IMG/VR virus record: IMGVR_UViG_3300023442_000026
Span: 1-24,713 of that record
Strand: one strand, 5' to 3'
DNA: 24,713 bases
From: a virus
Positions 1 through 8,549 of this stretch are shown here, one piece after another (the stretch's first letter is position 1; the number at the start of each line of letters is the position of its first letter). The notes under the pieces were generated by a model. The model searched no databases, was not told the origin of the DNA, and was given only the letters and a program-made list of their open reading frames with translations. Both the position numbers and the translations under genes were made by a program.

Positions 1-2
1 AT

Positions 3-704
3 GTAATGCTTCAAGCGTTACACCCTGTTGCTGAATGATTTGATGATGTAAAAGATATTATAGAAAGATGACAAATAGATGTAGTTCAATCTTTAAAATG
101 ATGTGTATTTGATAACCCTAATATAATTGATATATGTATTAATGGTAAGATAGATAATGTTAAAGCTTTGAAATGATCTTGCTACTATAATGATAATGTA
201 GCAAGGATATGTATTAAGTGAAAACTTGAAAATATAAAAGCCTTAAGTTGACAAGACTATGCTAATAATACTATAGCATATATATGTTGTAATGGTAAAC
301 TTGAAAACATAAAAGAGTTAATTAATAATTGATGAGTTAATTTTTCAAATGATAAGGTGGCTGACGTATGTGTATACTGAAAGCTTGAAAATATAAAGAT
401 CTTAAAGGGGCAAGACTTTACTAATAAAGATATAGTTAGAATGGCTAGGCACTGAGAGCCGTTAGTAATAAAAAAATATCTTAATCAGTTTGAAGCGTGC
501 ACACTGTGACCTTCTGATATGATATCTAAAAATATACAAAAATATATTATTAATACAAATTACAAACTAATAGCTAATATTCCTGAACCATCTGTAGAGA
601 TGTGTATATATGCTATAAATAAAAATCCAGATGCTATAAACTATATTAATGAAAAAGCACTTGCAAAAGTGGCGAGCTGGATCCGTGATGAAACTAGTAG
701 ATAA
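3..704 (+). CDS. Repeat protein, ankyrin-like with DUF4116-like C-terminus (5' end may be missing)
   Basis: Open from the window edge with UGA read as Gly, 233 residues visible; an ATG lies at base 6, but the true start may be upstream. The middle has four near-tandem units of 25-28 residues beginning GKIDNVKAL, GKLENIKAL, GKLENIKEL and GKLENIKIL, each preceded by a helix such as NVARICIK. This is a helix-turn-helix pattern like degenerate ankyrin or related alpha-solenoid repeats. The C-terminal stretch EMCIYAINKNPDAINYI resembles DUF4116-type repeats (inferred from pattern only). Such repeats bind proteins; no catalytic residue is visible. It is followed by small accessory genes, so it may be an early or host-interaction protein. 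The function is unknown. Confidence 0.75.
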
Positions 705-755
705 TAAGTAGTAGCTTAACTATTAAATAATTTAATTTTATAACTAATAATAATT

Positions 756-1007
756 ATGAGCAATATGGATATAGCAAACATAGGTGATAATGTGGTTGAC
801 GCAGTAATCGCTAATGCTGAATGAATAATATCAGTATGAGTACAAGAACAAATAGCCGAAGTAAGGGGAAAATTAGAAGACTTACTTAATGATTTAGAAG
901 TTATACAAGGTACTATAGAGCAGTACCCTTGATATTTCGAAGAGTGAGAGAAGGAAGACACTGAAAGGAGAATAAGCGAGGTTATAAATACTATTTCTAA
1001 AATATAA
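756..1007 (+). CDS. Small acidic helical protein, unknown function
   Basis: 83 residues with UGA = Gly, starting MSNMDIANIGDNVVDAVIAN and ending ISEVINTISKI. After a Gly-containing first third (AEGIISVGVQ) the rest is charged and probably helical, with a possible coiled coil around QIAEVRGKLEDLLNDLEVIQ. Five in-frame UGA codons would break it in the standard code. The start follows an A/T-only leader (taataataatt) without a Shine-Dalgarno sequence. The next gene begins 5 nt after its stop, so the two are probably cotranscribed. No family is recognised. Confidence 0.65.
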
Positions 1008-1011
1008 TAAT

Positions 1012-1188
1012 ATGGAAGAAATAATTAGAAAATTTAATATATATAGTAGTGAGTGAGATATAGTATCACTCACTAGATTACAAAGGGAATTACAGCATAT
1101 CATATCTAAACCAAGTAATAATAATGAAGAAGTTAAACAATTAGAATATGAGGTGTCTGATATGATAAATTTTATTATTAATAATTAA
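1012..1188 (+). CDS. Small charged helical protein, unknown function
   Basis: 58 residues with one in-frame UGA (SSEGDIVSL). The sequence is highly charged and predicted helical: an N-terminal segment MEEIIRKFNIY, a middle TRLQRELQHIIS, then KQLEYEVSDMINFIINN. It sits between two other small genes with 4-nt gaps, in the style of a phage accessory operon. It has no cysteine or histidine clusters and no membrane segment. No family is recognised, and it is supported mainly by frame continuity and spacing. Confidence 0.6.
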
Positions 1189-1192
1189 TACT

Positions 1193-1978
1193 ATGTATTG
1201 TAAGAATAATATAACTATTGCTTGACAGATGTTTAAGTCTGTTGAGCATCTATTTATTTATAAATGAGGCCCTAGTTTTAACTATGGGTATATTTTCCCT
1301 AATATTACCCAAACCAAATGAGAATATGATATTGATATTTTTAAATATAACATATGAACTAGTGAAATATCTAATGTAACTATAGAGCAGTCTTGAGATG
1401 ATGTTAAGATATCTTGTTTATCATTGTATACTCCTGTAAATCCTATGCTTGAGAAGATTCATAATACTTATTGATATAACATAACTAATGAGTATGACGA
1501 ACGCTCATCATTATTACAATGAGTATATTATGCTAATGATAAATTAATAGCTGATGTCTGTAATGATATCTATATATATACTTGTGGTAGGTGTAACATT
1601 ACTTCTAAAGATGTTAAGTATAGGAGTGAAGATGATATGCATACTTGTTATGAATGTTTTAGTAAATATAAGTATTGCAATTTTATTGAAGTGTATCATA
1701 GTAAAGATAAGATAATCTCTGATTGACTTATTGTAAGCAATAAAAATGGCTGATATAATTTATGTACTAAATTAAATTCATATCCTGTAACATTAGTTAA
1801 GATGGACTGATGATTGATATCAATTGTATTCAAAACAAATGAGCCTGCTATATCTATTGTTAAAGATATACATAACATATATTGATATGATGTTAAGAAT
1901 ACATTTAGTAAATGAGGTATAACCCGTGAGTTTGTTGTTACAAATGAGTGAGAATATTATTATATAAACAATAATTAA
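1193..1978 (+). CDS. Protein with four-cysteine zinc-ribbon-like motif, unknown function
   Basis: 261 residues with many in-frame UGA codons as Gly. Around residues 130-155 there is CGRC followed about 18 residues later by CYEC, a CxxC...CxxC arrangement typical of zinc ribbons and treble-clef fingers; a further Cys follows in KYKYCNF. The flanks are rich in Tyr, Ile and Asn and look beta-rich (for example VVTNEGEYYYINNN at the C-terminus). Zinc binding is inferred from cysteine spacing. The partner (DNA, RNA or protein) cannot be told. It lies in the accessory block upstream of the late operon. Confidence 0.65.
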
Positions 1979-1980
1979 TT

Positions 1981-2154
1981 ATGTGAACATTAGACAATAT
2001 TAGAGATAGAGCTGATGATCTATATGATAGAAGAGACTGACACTGACTAGATGATCTACTATGAGAACTAGATGATATAGAAGATGGTGATGCATCTAGG
2101 GATTTAAGATATGAGATACAAGATGCAATAAATGATATAATTGAGAACTGATAA
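1981..2154 (+). CDS. Very acidic small protein, unknown function
   Basis: 57 residues, starting 2 nt after the previous stop. It is strikingly rich in Asp and Arg (MGTLDNIRDRADDLYDRRDG, then GELDDIEDGDASRDLRYEIQ), strongly acidic and helical. Five UGA codons are read as Gly, one of them directly before the UAA stop. Small acidic phage proteins are sometimes DNA mimics or inhibitors of host factors, but nothing here proves that. No family is recognised. Confidence 0.6.
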
Positions 2155-2179
2155 TTTTATTTAATAATTTTAAATAATA

Positions 2180-2515
2180 ATGAACTATGAAATAATAAAG
2201 AGGATGATGTATAATACTGAAGATAATTCATATACAATTAATTCTATAAGGACAAATGATAGTATGCCAAGTAGTAATCGGCGCTGTTGATATATTAGTA
2301 GAAGAATAAAGAAGTTGCCTAAGTACACAGATAAAGAGAAACTTGATATATCTATACTTGTATCATTTATTGAGTGAATATTCTGGTCTAATACTGAAAA
2401 TAAATTTACTATAGCATTAAAGAACTTATTAAATGATGATGAGTTTATTAGGACTAGATGAAGTAATACTAATGAATATTATAATTTAATTGCTAAATAC
2501 TTATTCAAGAACTAA
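2180..2515 (+). CDS. Hypothetical protein, 111 residues
   Basis: 111 residues with UGA as Gly at three positions (RRCGYI, IEGIFW, TRGSNT). It has a basic middle region (SSNRRCGYISRRIKKLPK) followed by alternating hydrophobic helices (LDISILVSFIEGIFW, FTIALKNLLNDDEFI, EYYNLIAKYLFKN). The basic patch would suit nucleic-acid contact, but this is weak inference. The ATG overlaps the end of a taataa string, again with no Shine-Dalgarno sequence. No family is recognised. Confidence 0.6.
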
Positions 2516-2543
2516 AATATTTTAACACTTAATTATTAAATTA

Positions 2544-2849
2544 ATGCATATATGTAGCAAGTGTAATACTTCGTATTGAAACTATGCCTTCGCTAGAGGT
2601 ACTAGTATGTGTAAATACTGTAAGATTAAATCTAGACAAACTCCGCTTAAAGATGAAGCTAAGAGACTTGTAGATACCATGCTGAAAGACGAAACAATAC
2701 AAAAAAATATACTCTTATCTAGTGTAGAACCTGATCCAGTTGCTTATTGGATATCAAGGGGAATGAGCCCCGGGTATATAAGAAGTGTATTCAAGGATAC
2801 AAGATACAAGAAGCAAGTTAAATATAGTAAAAACAATAATTGGGTTTAG
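2544..2849 (+). CDS. Zinc-ribbon protein, unknown function
   Basis: 101 residues. The N-terminus carries CSKC and, about 14 residues later, CKYC (residues about 4-7 and 23-26), a CxxC-x15-CxxC zinc-ribbon signature; one Gly between them is a UGA. If translated in the standard code only the part from base 2607 would be called, losing the first cysteine pair. The rest is basic and helical (KIKSRQTPLKDEAKRLVDTM), with VAYWISRGMSPGYIRSVFKD looking like a helix-turn-helix. This resembles small phage or endonuclease-associated zinc proteins; DNA binding is an inference. It is the last gene before an intrinsic terminator. Confidence 0.75.
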
Positions 2850-2854
2850 TTAAT

Positions 2855-2890
2855 AAAAATGGTAATAAGTTCAATCTTATTGCCATTTTT
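2855..2890 (+). terminator. Intrinsic terminator after the accessory block
   Basis: AAAAATGGTAATAAG and CTTATTGCCATTTTT form a 15-bp stem with one G-U pair, loop TTCAAT, followed by the T-rich tract TTTTTATTTTCTTTT. It begins 6 nt after the stop of the zinc-ribbon gene, a textbook rho-independent terminator. It separates the accessory genes from the downstream promoter. Confidence 0.85.
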
Positions 2891-2898
2891 ATTTTCTT

Positions 2899-2926
2899 TT
2901 GACTTATATCATTATATTAATATACT
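2899..2926 (+). promoter_or_regulatory. Sigma-70-type promoter, candidate late promoter
   Basis: TTGACT at 2899-2904, a 16-bp spacer, and TATACT at 2921-2926, directly downstream of the terminator's T tract. Predicted transcription starts near 2932. It would drive the structured region that follows and possibly the whole operon from the small terminase onward. The spacer length matches that of the second candidate promoter at 24371. It is a sequence match only. Confidence 0.65.
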
Positions 2927-2930
2927 ACTA

Positions 2931-3370
2931 CTTAGATTAAGTCTAAGGCGAAAGCTGGGGGCCCCTGTTGATAGTTGTAGACAATAGGAACTGGTCCACT
3001 CTATATGACTATAAAGAATGGAGTGAGATTTTACAACCTTGCGACGCTATATATCTATAGGCAAGAAGGCGTGTATGGAGATCACACGGTTTATAACTTG
3101 AAAAACTATAAACGGAAAAGTACCCTAGTAATCTAAACAATATGAGTGTCATGCCTTTGAGACCTTTTAGGTGAAGTTAATCCTCCTTTTAAAATACTAA
3201 TAGTATTGGGGGGTAAGGGGGGAGATGAGCTTTGCTATTCTATTCTCTAAGGCATACAGGCAATAGTTTATTAGTTAATAGTTTATTAGTTAATAGTTTA
3301 TTAGTTAATAGTTTATATAGTGATAGAGTTAAAGGAGTGAGATGTCTTTAAGTTATGAGATCATAGACTT
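2931..3370 (+). ncRNA. Putative large structured RNA or long late-operon leader
   Basis: There is no open frame of note, but the segment is locally GC-richer than its surroundings and dense in helices. Hairpins seen: CTTAGA/TCTAAG (2931-2947); CCTGTTG/CAATAGG (2964-2988, one G-U); CACTC/GAGTG (2997-3025); CTTGC..CTATA/TATAG GCAAG (3038-3065); CGTGT/ACACG (3070-3088); GTTTATA/TATAAAC (3089-3113); AATACT/AGTATT (3193-3207); AAGTTATG/CATA-g-ACTT (3350-3370). A long-range 12-bp helix with one mismatch pairs 3151-3162 with 3244-3255 and encloses CCTCC and two GGGGGG tracts. A promoter lies just upstream. It matches no RNA family I can name. It could be a stand-alone ncRNA, an antitermination leader, or packaging-site DNA. 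The 3' end is uncertain. Confidence 0.5.
3262..3316 (+). repeat. 15-bp tandem repeat, 3.7 copies
   Basis: The unit aatagtttattagtt occurs at 3262-3276, 3277-3291 and 3292-3306, with a 10-base partial copy at 3307-3316. Copies are identical. There are no spacers, so it is not a CRISPR. It lies in the gene-free segment upstream of the small terminase gene; iteron-like binding sites, a packaging site or slippage are all possible. Confidence 0.9.
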
Positions 3371-3565
3371 GTATTTGGTGATAGTTTAAAAGCTAGAACA
3401 TACGATCTATTACTAGAAATGGAACAGGTATTGACAGTTAACTAGGATAAGTAAAAAATATGCTACTGCTGATGAGAAATGTTTATTTCACACATTATTA
3501 GATTAATAAAAAAATAAAGTGCATTAATAGGAATACGGATTTAAGTTTATTATTAAGATAATATT
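3371..3565. other. Gene-free stretch before the terminase genes
   Basis: No coding frame is convincing here. A weak hairpin AATGT/ACATT lies near 3480-3500, and a perfect 6-bp hairpin TATTAT-TAAG-ATAATA occupies 3548-3563, ending two bases before the small terminase ATG. TTGACA at 3431 has no -10 box at usable distance. The stretch may be the 3' part of the leader RNA or hold a packaging site. Confidence 0.5.
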
Positions 3566-4012
3566 ATGCCAAGGAGAAGATATGATTGGGCGAAAATCAA
3601 ACAAGAGTTTTTCGCCTCAGACTACGTTCAAATAAAACAATATTTCAATGATTTATACAAAATATACAATGCGACAATAGCTATAAAGACAAAAGGTTGG
3701 GCAATGGAGAAAGAGAAGTATAAAATGAAACAGATAAGTAAAGCCAACAAGGAGTATGAAGCAGAGAGGGCAAGGAAATGGAAGAAGGCATTAAGGCACG
3801 TAGATACGGCTAGAATAGCTTGATTGCAAGAGTTGGGACAAAGACTTATATGACAAGATAAGGTTAGCAAGTTACAGGTAAGGGAAATAACTGAGGCGTT
3901 GAAGCATATGAGATTGGAGTTATGAGAAACAACAGATGAGGTAAGCAATAGGATAAAGGTTGACAACGACAACCCGTTATATAACAGATTAAAAGATTTA
4001 TGATTAGATTAA
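3566..4012 (+). CDS. terS: Terminase small subunit (probable)
   Basis: 148 residues (UGA = Gly). The N-terminus MPRRRYDWAKIKQEFFASDY followed by VQIKQYFNDLY looks like the helix-turn-helix DNA-binding domain of phage small terminases. A long charged helix follows (MEKEKYKMKQISKANKEYEAERARKWKKAL), then a C-terminal part ending NPLYNRLKDLGLD. Small terminases recognise the packaging site and deliver DNA to the large subunit. The assignment rests on fold pattern plus position: its last 13 nt overlap the start of an unmistakable large terminase. The standard code truncates it at residue 85. Confidence 0.75.
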
Positions 4013-5394
4013 CAGAGTCACAGTTAAGAGGTATTGAGGCTTTTGGTATTTGAAAATTAAGCGAACAAGAACTTTGTCAATATGCCTATAGTAAAGGGTA
4101 TTACGACAAAGTTTTTTTTGGTGATTTCTTTTTATGAAATCTAAAAGGCAAGAGTACACCACATTTCCATAAGGAGATATATAAAGCATTATGAGGGGAA
4201 GATAATATAAATATAATATGCCCTAGATGACACTGAAAGACCACAACAGTTATTATTGATATAATACATTCTTTAGTATATCAGCTATACAGCTCCCAAT
4301 TATATATAGCGAATGCGGGGCTTTGAAGTGAAACTCTATGAAAGATAAGGTATGAGTTAGAAACTAATTTACTTATTACAAAGGTGTTCTGAGTGCTAGT
4401 GCCGACACAACAAGTAAAGGAACATGATAACATTAAGAGAAGATGGAAGGAGAAGATGTTAGAGCTTACAAATTGAGAGATTATAGAAACATTAAGTAAA
4501 GGGAACCCTGTAAGGGGGAAAAGGCCTAAACGAATAATAGTTGATGATATAGACGAAAATAAAGATGTTATGAATAAGATGATAGTAGAAAAGACGAGGA
4601 CTTGGTTCTTTTCTTCATTATACAATACACTCCTGCCCGGCGGAAAAATATGTATACTTTGAACTATTGTCGGTACTATGTGTATGGTGAAGTACATCAA
4701 AGACACGAAACAATGGAAAACGATAGAATACAAAGCGGTTAATAATTGAGAGCCACTATGGGGAGACCTTTGGAGTTTGCAGGCATTAGAAGAAAGAAAA
4801 AAGGCTATAGGAACAACATTATACAACCAGGAATTTATGAATATCCCATTACAAGTAGCTAATACTATTATAAAGAGCGAACATATAAGATATTTTGAAT
4901 ATAAAGGGGAGAACTTCGACAAGATATATATATGAGTGGATCCAGCTATTAGCGAGAAGACCAACAGCGATAATTTTGCTATTACAGTATGTGGCATATT
5001 ATGAGGCAAGAAGTATATACTGGAATCATTGTCGCTAAAATGACAAGATAAAGACCCGTTTAAAGCTACAAATACAGTATATAATCTATACAAGAAATGG
5101 ACCGCAAATAAGGTTATAATTGAGACAGTTGCATTTCAACAAGTTATGAGTAAACTATTTAAAATGAAGGGTATAGCAACACAAGATATAACACCACATA
5201 AGGACAAGGTGACACGACTACTAGAACGGCAAGGGGACTTCGAGCAGTGACTAATATTATTTAATAAACCTACCACTTACAGTTTAATAGACCAACTATT
5301 ATCATTCCCGGATGTAGAGCACGATGATGAAGTGGACTCAATGGTTTACAGTTTCGGGGGGAAGCGACAAGAGGTATTTGTATGATGATTTTAA
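4000..5394 (+). CDS. terL: Terminase large subunit, DNA-packaging ATPase/nuclease
   Basis: 464 residues. It powers DNA translocation into the prohead and cuts the concatemer. Visible motifs: Walker A CPRGHGKTT (about residues 74-82), in which both glycines after Arg and His are UGA; Walker B RIIVDDIDE (about 177-185); coupling motif LGTIVGT (about 219-225); the RNase H-fold nuclease with its first Asp in YIGVDPAIS (about 309-317), the second acidic site in KVIIETVAFQQ (about 370-380), and the terminal acidic cluster HDDEVDSM (about 440-447). Length and domain order fit T4/HK97-type TerL. Seventeen in-frame UGA codons are present, and the standard code leaves no usable frame. It overlaps terS by 13 nt. 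Confidence 0.97.
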
Positions 5395-5411
5395 TATATA
5401 TATAATTTTTT

Positions 5412-6662
5412 ATGTTTAAGACTATAAAGAAGTTGTTTAGGATTAACAGACCAGAAACCAAGCAATTAGTTAATTCTGTAGGGGCACCAAATAACTTATT
5501 CCAAAACAATGTAGGGGTAGACCTTGCAATCAATATGAATTTGTTTTATAAGATGTATAGGTGAAACTCAGATGTAAATAGATGTATACAAGAGATACAA
5601 CAAGCTATAAGCGGACAATATATACTACAAGCGGAAACAAATAATTGATTTGAAACTATTCAGGACTTAACAATTGATGCAGTGTTAAACGGTAATAGTC
5701 AATTTTCTCACCTAAAAAATGAAGTACTAAAGCATTTAATAGTGTCTGGGAATATTTTTATATTGAAAGAAAGAAACGTAAGGGGGCAAGTTATAGCTTA
5801 TAAGGTCCTTGATACTAGATATATATCAGTCATAACAGATGAAGAATATAATGTAGTGAGGTATACATATTATGATCCAAAAGTTAATAAGCAGATGGTT
5901 ATAGGTACGGAGGAAGTATTCCACTATAAGACTATCAGTGACCCCGATAACTTGATATATGGTCTATCTAGTCTCGAATGAGTCGCGTATGATGTTATGA
6001 GTGATAGGGAGGCAAGTATATCAAATTATTACTTCTTTCAAAACGATGCCTTACCAAGTGCTTTATATGTATTAGAGTCGGGACTATCAGTAGACGAGCA
6101 AAAAGCGGTAATGGAAAGTATAAGAGTGCAACTAGAGTGAAGCCATAACAAGCACAAGAACTTAGCTAGCGCCAACATTGTAGATATAAAACAAATGAAC
6201 CAGAGCCACAAGGATATGGACTTTTTAGAACAAAGGAAGTATACAACAGAAAGGATATGCGCTTCTTTGTGAGTACCAAAGATAATATTAAACTATACGG
6301 ATGGTGTTAATTATTCAAATGCAAACACACAATATAAGAAGTTTGTCAATAATACTATACTTCCATATGCAGAAAGCTTAACGGCTATATTTACAAAACT
6401 TATAAACGAAGACTTCGCTGATTGATATGTTATAAAGATAGATACTAATATATTAGACGATATAGAGAGTAAAACAGACGTAGCAATTAAGAATATAACA
6501 GAGTGAATATGGACAAGGAATGAGGCAAGGAACTTTTTATGATATGATGTTATAGAAGATGATATAATGAATACTCCAACAGTTCCAGCTAATACGATGC
6601 TAATTGACGACTTAGCGGTAGTCGACCCTACATTAAGAATAAATAAACCTACAAATGGATAA
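5412..6662 (+). CDS. Portal protein, HK97 family
   Basis: 416 residues. It forms the dodecameric ring at the head vertex through which DNA enters and to which the connector binds. Family features in order: an N-terminal helix pair with SDVNRCIQEIQQAIS; the mid-region LKHLIVSGNIFILKER and GTEEVFHYKTISDPDNLIYGLSSLEG; wing/stem signature SNYYFFQNDALPSALYVLE; then DMDFLEQRKYTTERICASLG plus VPKIILNYTDGVNYSNA, the typical 'Ia..fgVP..ll....YsN' motif of Phage_portal proteins. The C-terminus IRLAVVDPTL-like tail is short. Position between terL and the MuF-like gene is canonical. The start is at an ATG 17 nt after the terL stop. Confidence 0.93.
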
Positions 6663-6687
6663 TTTATATTTAAACAGAAAGATTAGC

Positions 6688-7362
6688 ATGAGCAGTAGGG
6701 CTATAGCTAAAATACTGAAGGGGCAACAACGAGATTTTATAGCCTATTTGACAATAAATAAAAAATGAGTATTTAATATAGTGAGGTTTTTTGTTGATAC
6801 TATCAAGAGGAATATCCCTGAATATTTACAATGAGTATTGCCTAAAGTTATGAAGCAGGCAGTCAAAGACCAGCCACTTACAGACTATAACTTAAGATTT
6901 GATATAGAAACTTCACCAGCTAGCAAATATTTAAGGGATGTTATGATTAATCAATTATCTAACTATAAGGGGAGTATTACACATACAACCATTATGGAGT
7001 TGACGAATATAGTCACGGAAGGAATAGATAAATGATTAAGTTATACAGAGATAGGTACGAAGATAAAAAAGACAAATCCATTTGTATTTAGTAGGGCAAG
7101 GGCTAATATGATAGCTGTCAATGAGGTGTGACGAGCTTATGGATATGCTAATTACTTACCAGCGGTGAAACTACAGGAGGACTGATTTAAAGTAGTTAAG
7201 CACCGGCATACAAGTGGTGATCTGAAAGTAAGAGCAACACACAGGCAAAATGAAAGTGACGGGCGGATCTCTCTTGACGCTAGATTTAGTTGAACGGGCG
7301 ATATTTATGCACCGAGTCACGATATAAATTGTAGGTGCTATCATACATACAAAACTATTTAA
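6688..7362 (+). CDS. Head morphogenesis protein, MuF/SPP1 gp7-like
   Basis: 224 residues. MuF-domain proteins are minor head components that bind the portal and are often packaged or ejected with DNA. The hallmark lies in the C-terminal half: VVKHRHTSGDLKVRATHRQN, then ARFSGTGDIYAPSHDINCRC, which matches the family's conserved 'H...G......P....NCRC' pattern around the end of the domain; the paired cysteines may bind metal. The N-terminal half is helical. It is short for the family, which often carries an added toxin or enzyme domain; none is present. It uses rare Arg codons CGA and CGG several times. It lies directly downstream of the portal gene. Confidence 0.88.
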
Positions 7363-7379
7363 TAATTAACTATTTATAT

Positions 7380-8549
7380 ATGAATAATCTGAGTAGCAAT
7401 CTTTGAAAGGATAATCTGAACTTCTTTCAAATAAGTTTTAAGTCAGTAGAGAGTAAGGGGAAGGGGATAAAGATAAAGGGTTTCGCTAGCACTCCAGCAG
7501 TTGATAGGGGGTTGGATGTAGTAACACCTCAAGCCTTCACACATATAGATGAGGATATGAAAGAATTAAAGATACTCTTAATGCATAATCCAGATAAACC
7601 AATAGGTATACCTACAAGTTATGAGGTGAAACCAGAATGATTATATATTGAGGCTGATATACTAAACGACACTGATTGAGTATTTGAGATGATTATGAAT
7701 AAGACAATAACTTGATTCAGTATATGATACTATGTAAACAAGGCTAACTTTTATGAGAAGGAAATTGACGGTGAAATACAAACAATTAGAGAGATAACAG
7801 ATATTAGATTAGTGGAAATATCATGTGTAGCGGTACCGATGAACATGGGAGCAGTTTTCACACTCTCTAAAAGCTTAAAAAAATTATTCACCCCAAAAAC
7901 ATTAGAAATAAGCAATGAGAAAGGTGAAAAATGATACAATGTAAGCGAAGATAATAAAGACAGCGTAGGAGCTAAACAAACACCCATACACGGCGAGTGT
8001 AGTAATAACACTATGGAATGTACTGAAAAAAAGGACGTAGTTGTTAATATTAATGTAGATGTTGATACTGAAGAGACAGATACAGAGATAGATGTAGAAA
8101 ACAGTACGGGAAAAGAAGCTGGAAATGAAACAGACACAGAAGTAGATAAGGAAGCGAATCAAATGTCACCTCAAAATGCGAACCAGTCTGAAAATCAGTC
8201 TGTAATGACACCTCCGATAATGACGGAGGGGCAGGTCGCAATTATTAAGGGTATAGAATTATTTATGGATGAAAAAGGCTTAAATATTCTAAAGTTTACA
8301 GAGCTACTAGATTGAATAATGACTACAGTTTCTGAAGTGAAACAGATTAAAGCCTTAGAGCTTGAGAATAAGGACTCTTTTCTTAAAACTATCAGTCAGC
8401 ATAAAGATGCAACAGTCGAAAAGGTTGCGTCGCTTGAGAGCAAAATTAAGAAATTAGAGTCTGAGTTATTATCAATTAAGGTACCAGTATGAAATAAGAC
8501 TGATCCGACTAGTAATATTTTATTAAATAATTATTTACAACAATGATAA
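7380..8549 (+). CDS. Prohead protease (peptidase S78) with scaffold-like C-terminus
   Basis: 389 residues. Residues 1-165 are a peptidase S78/HK97 gp4-type protease: GFASTPAVDRGLDVVTPQAF, catalytic His in LLMHNPDKP (about H69), catalytic Ser in TGFSIGY (about S114, both glycines UGA), and the closing motif VEISCVAVPMNMGA. The protease matures the capsid by cutting scaffold and capsid delta regions. After it comes a very acidic linker (about 215-260, VDTEETDTEIDVE) and a helical coiled-coil end (VASLESKIKKLESELLSIK). This looks like a scaffold fused to the protease, consistent with the absence of a separate scaffold gene and with a capsid protein lacking an obvious delta domain. It overlaps the capsid gene by 7 nt. 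Confidence 0.92.

Noticed and set aside
3208-3222. G-quadruplex
   Set aside because: Only two long G runs are present; pairing with the nearby CCTCC explains them better. A two-layer quadruplex cannot be excluded.
3262-3316. CRISPR array
   Set aside because: Units are 15 bp, directly adjacent, with no spacers and no cas genes nearby.
3431-3464. Second promoter before terS (TTGACA ... TATGCT)
   Set aside because: The spacer would be 22 bp, too long for a sigma-70-type promoter.
2931-3565. Group I intron or tRNA cluster
   Set aside because: I could not find group I core elements or cloverleafs with a TTCRA loop; terS is intact on the downstream side.
4281-5093. 270-residue minus-strand ORF opposite terL
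   Set aside because: The + strand encodes all terminase ATPase and nuclease motifs in order; the reverse frame is Ser/Ile/Leu-rich without any motif.
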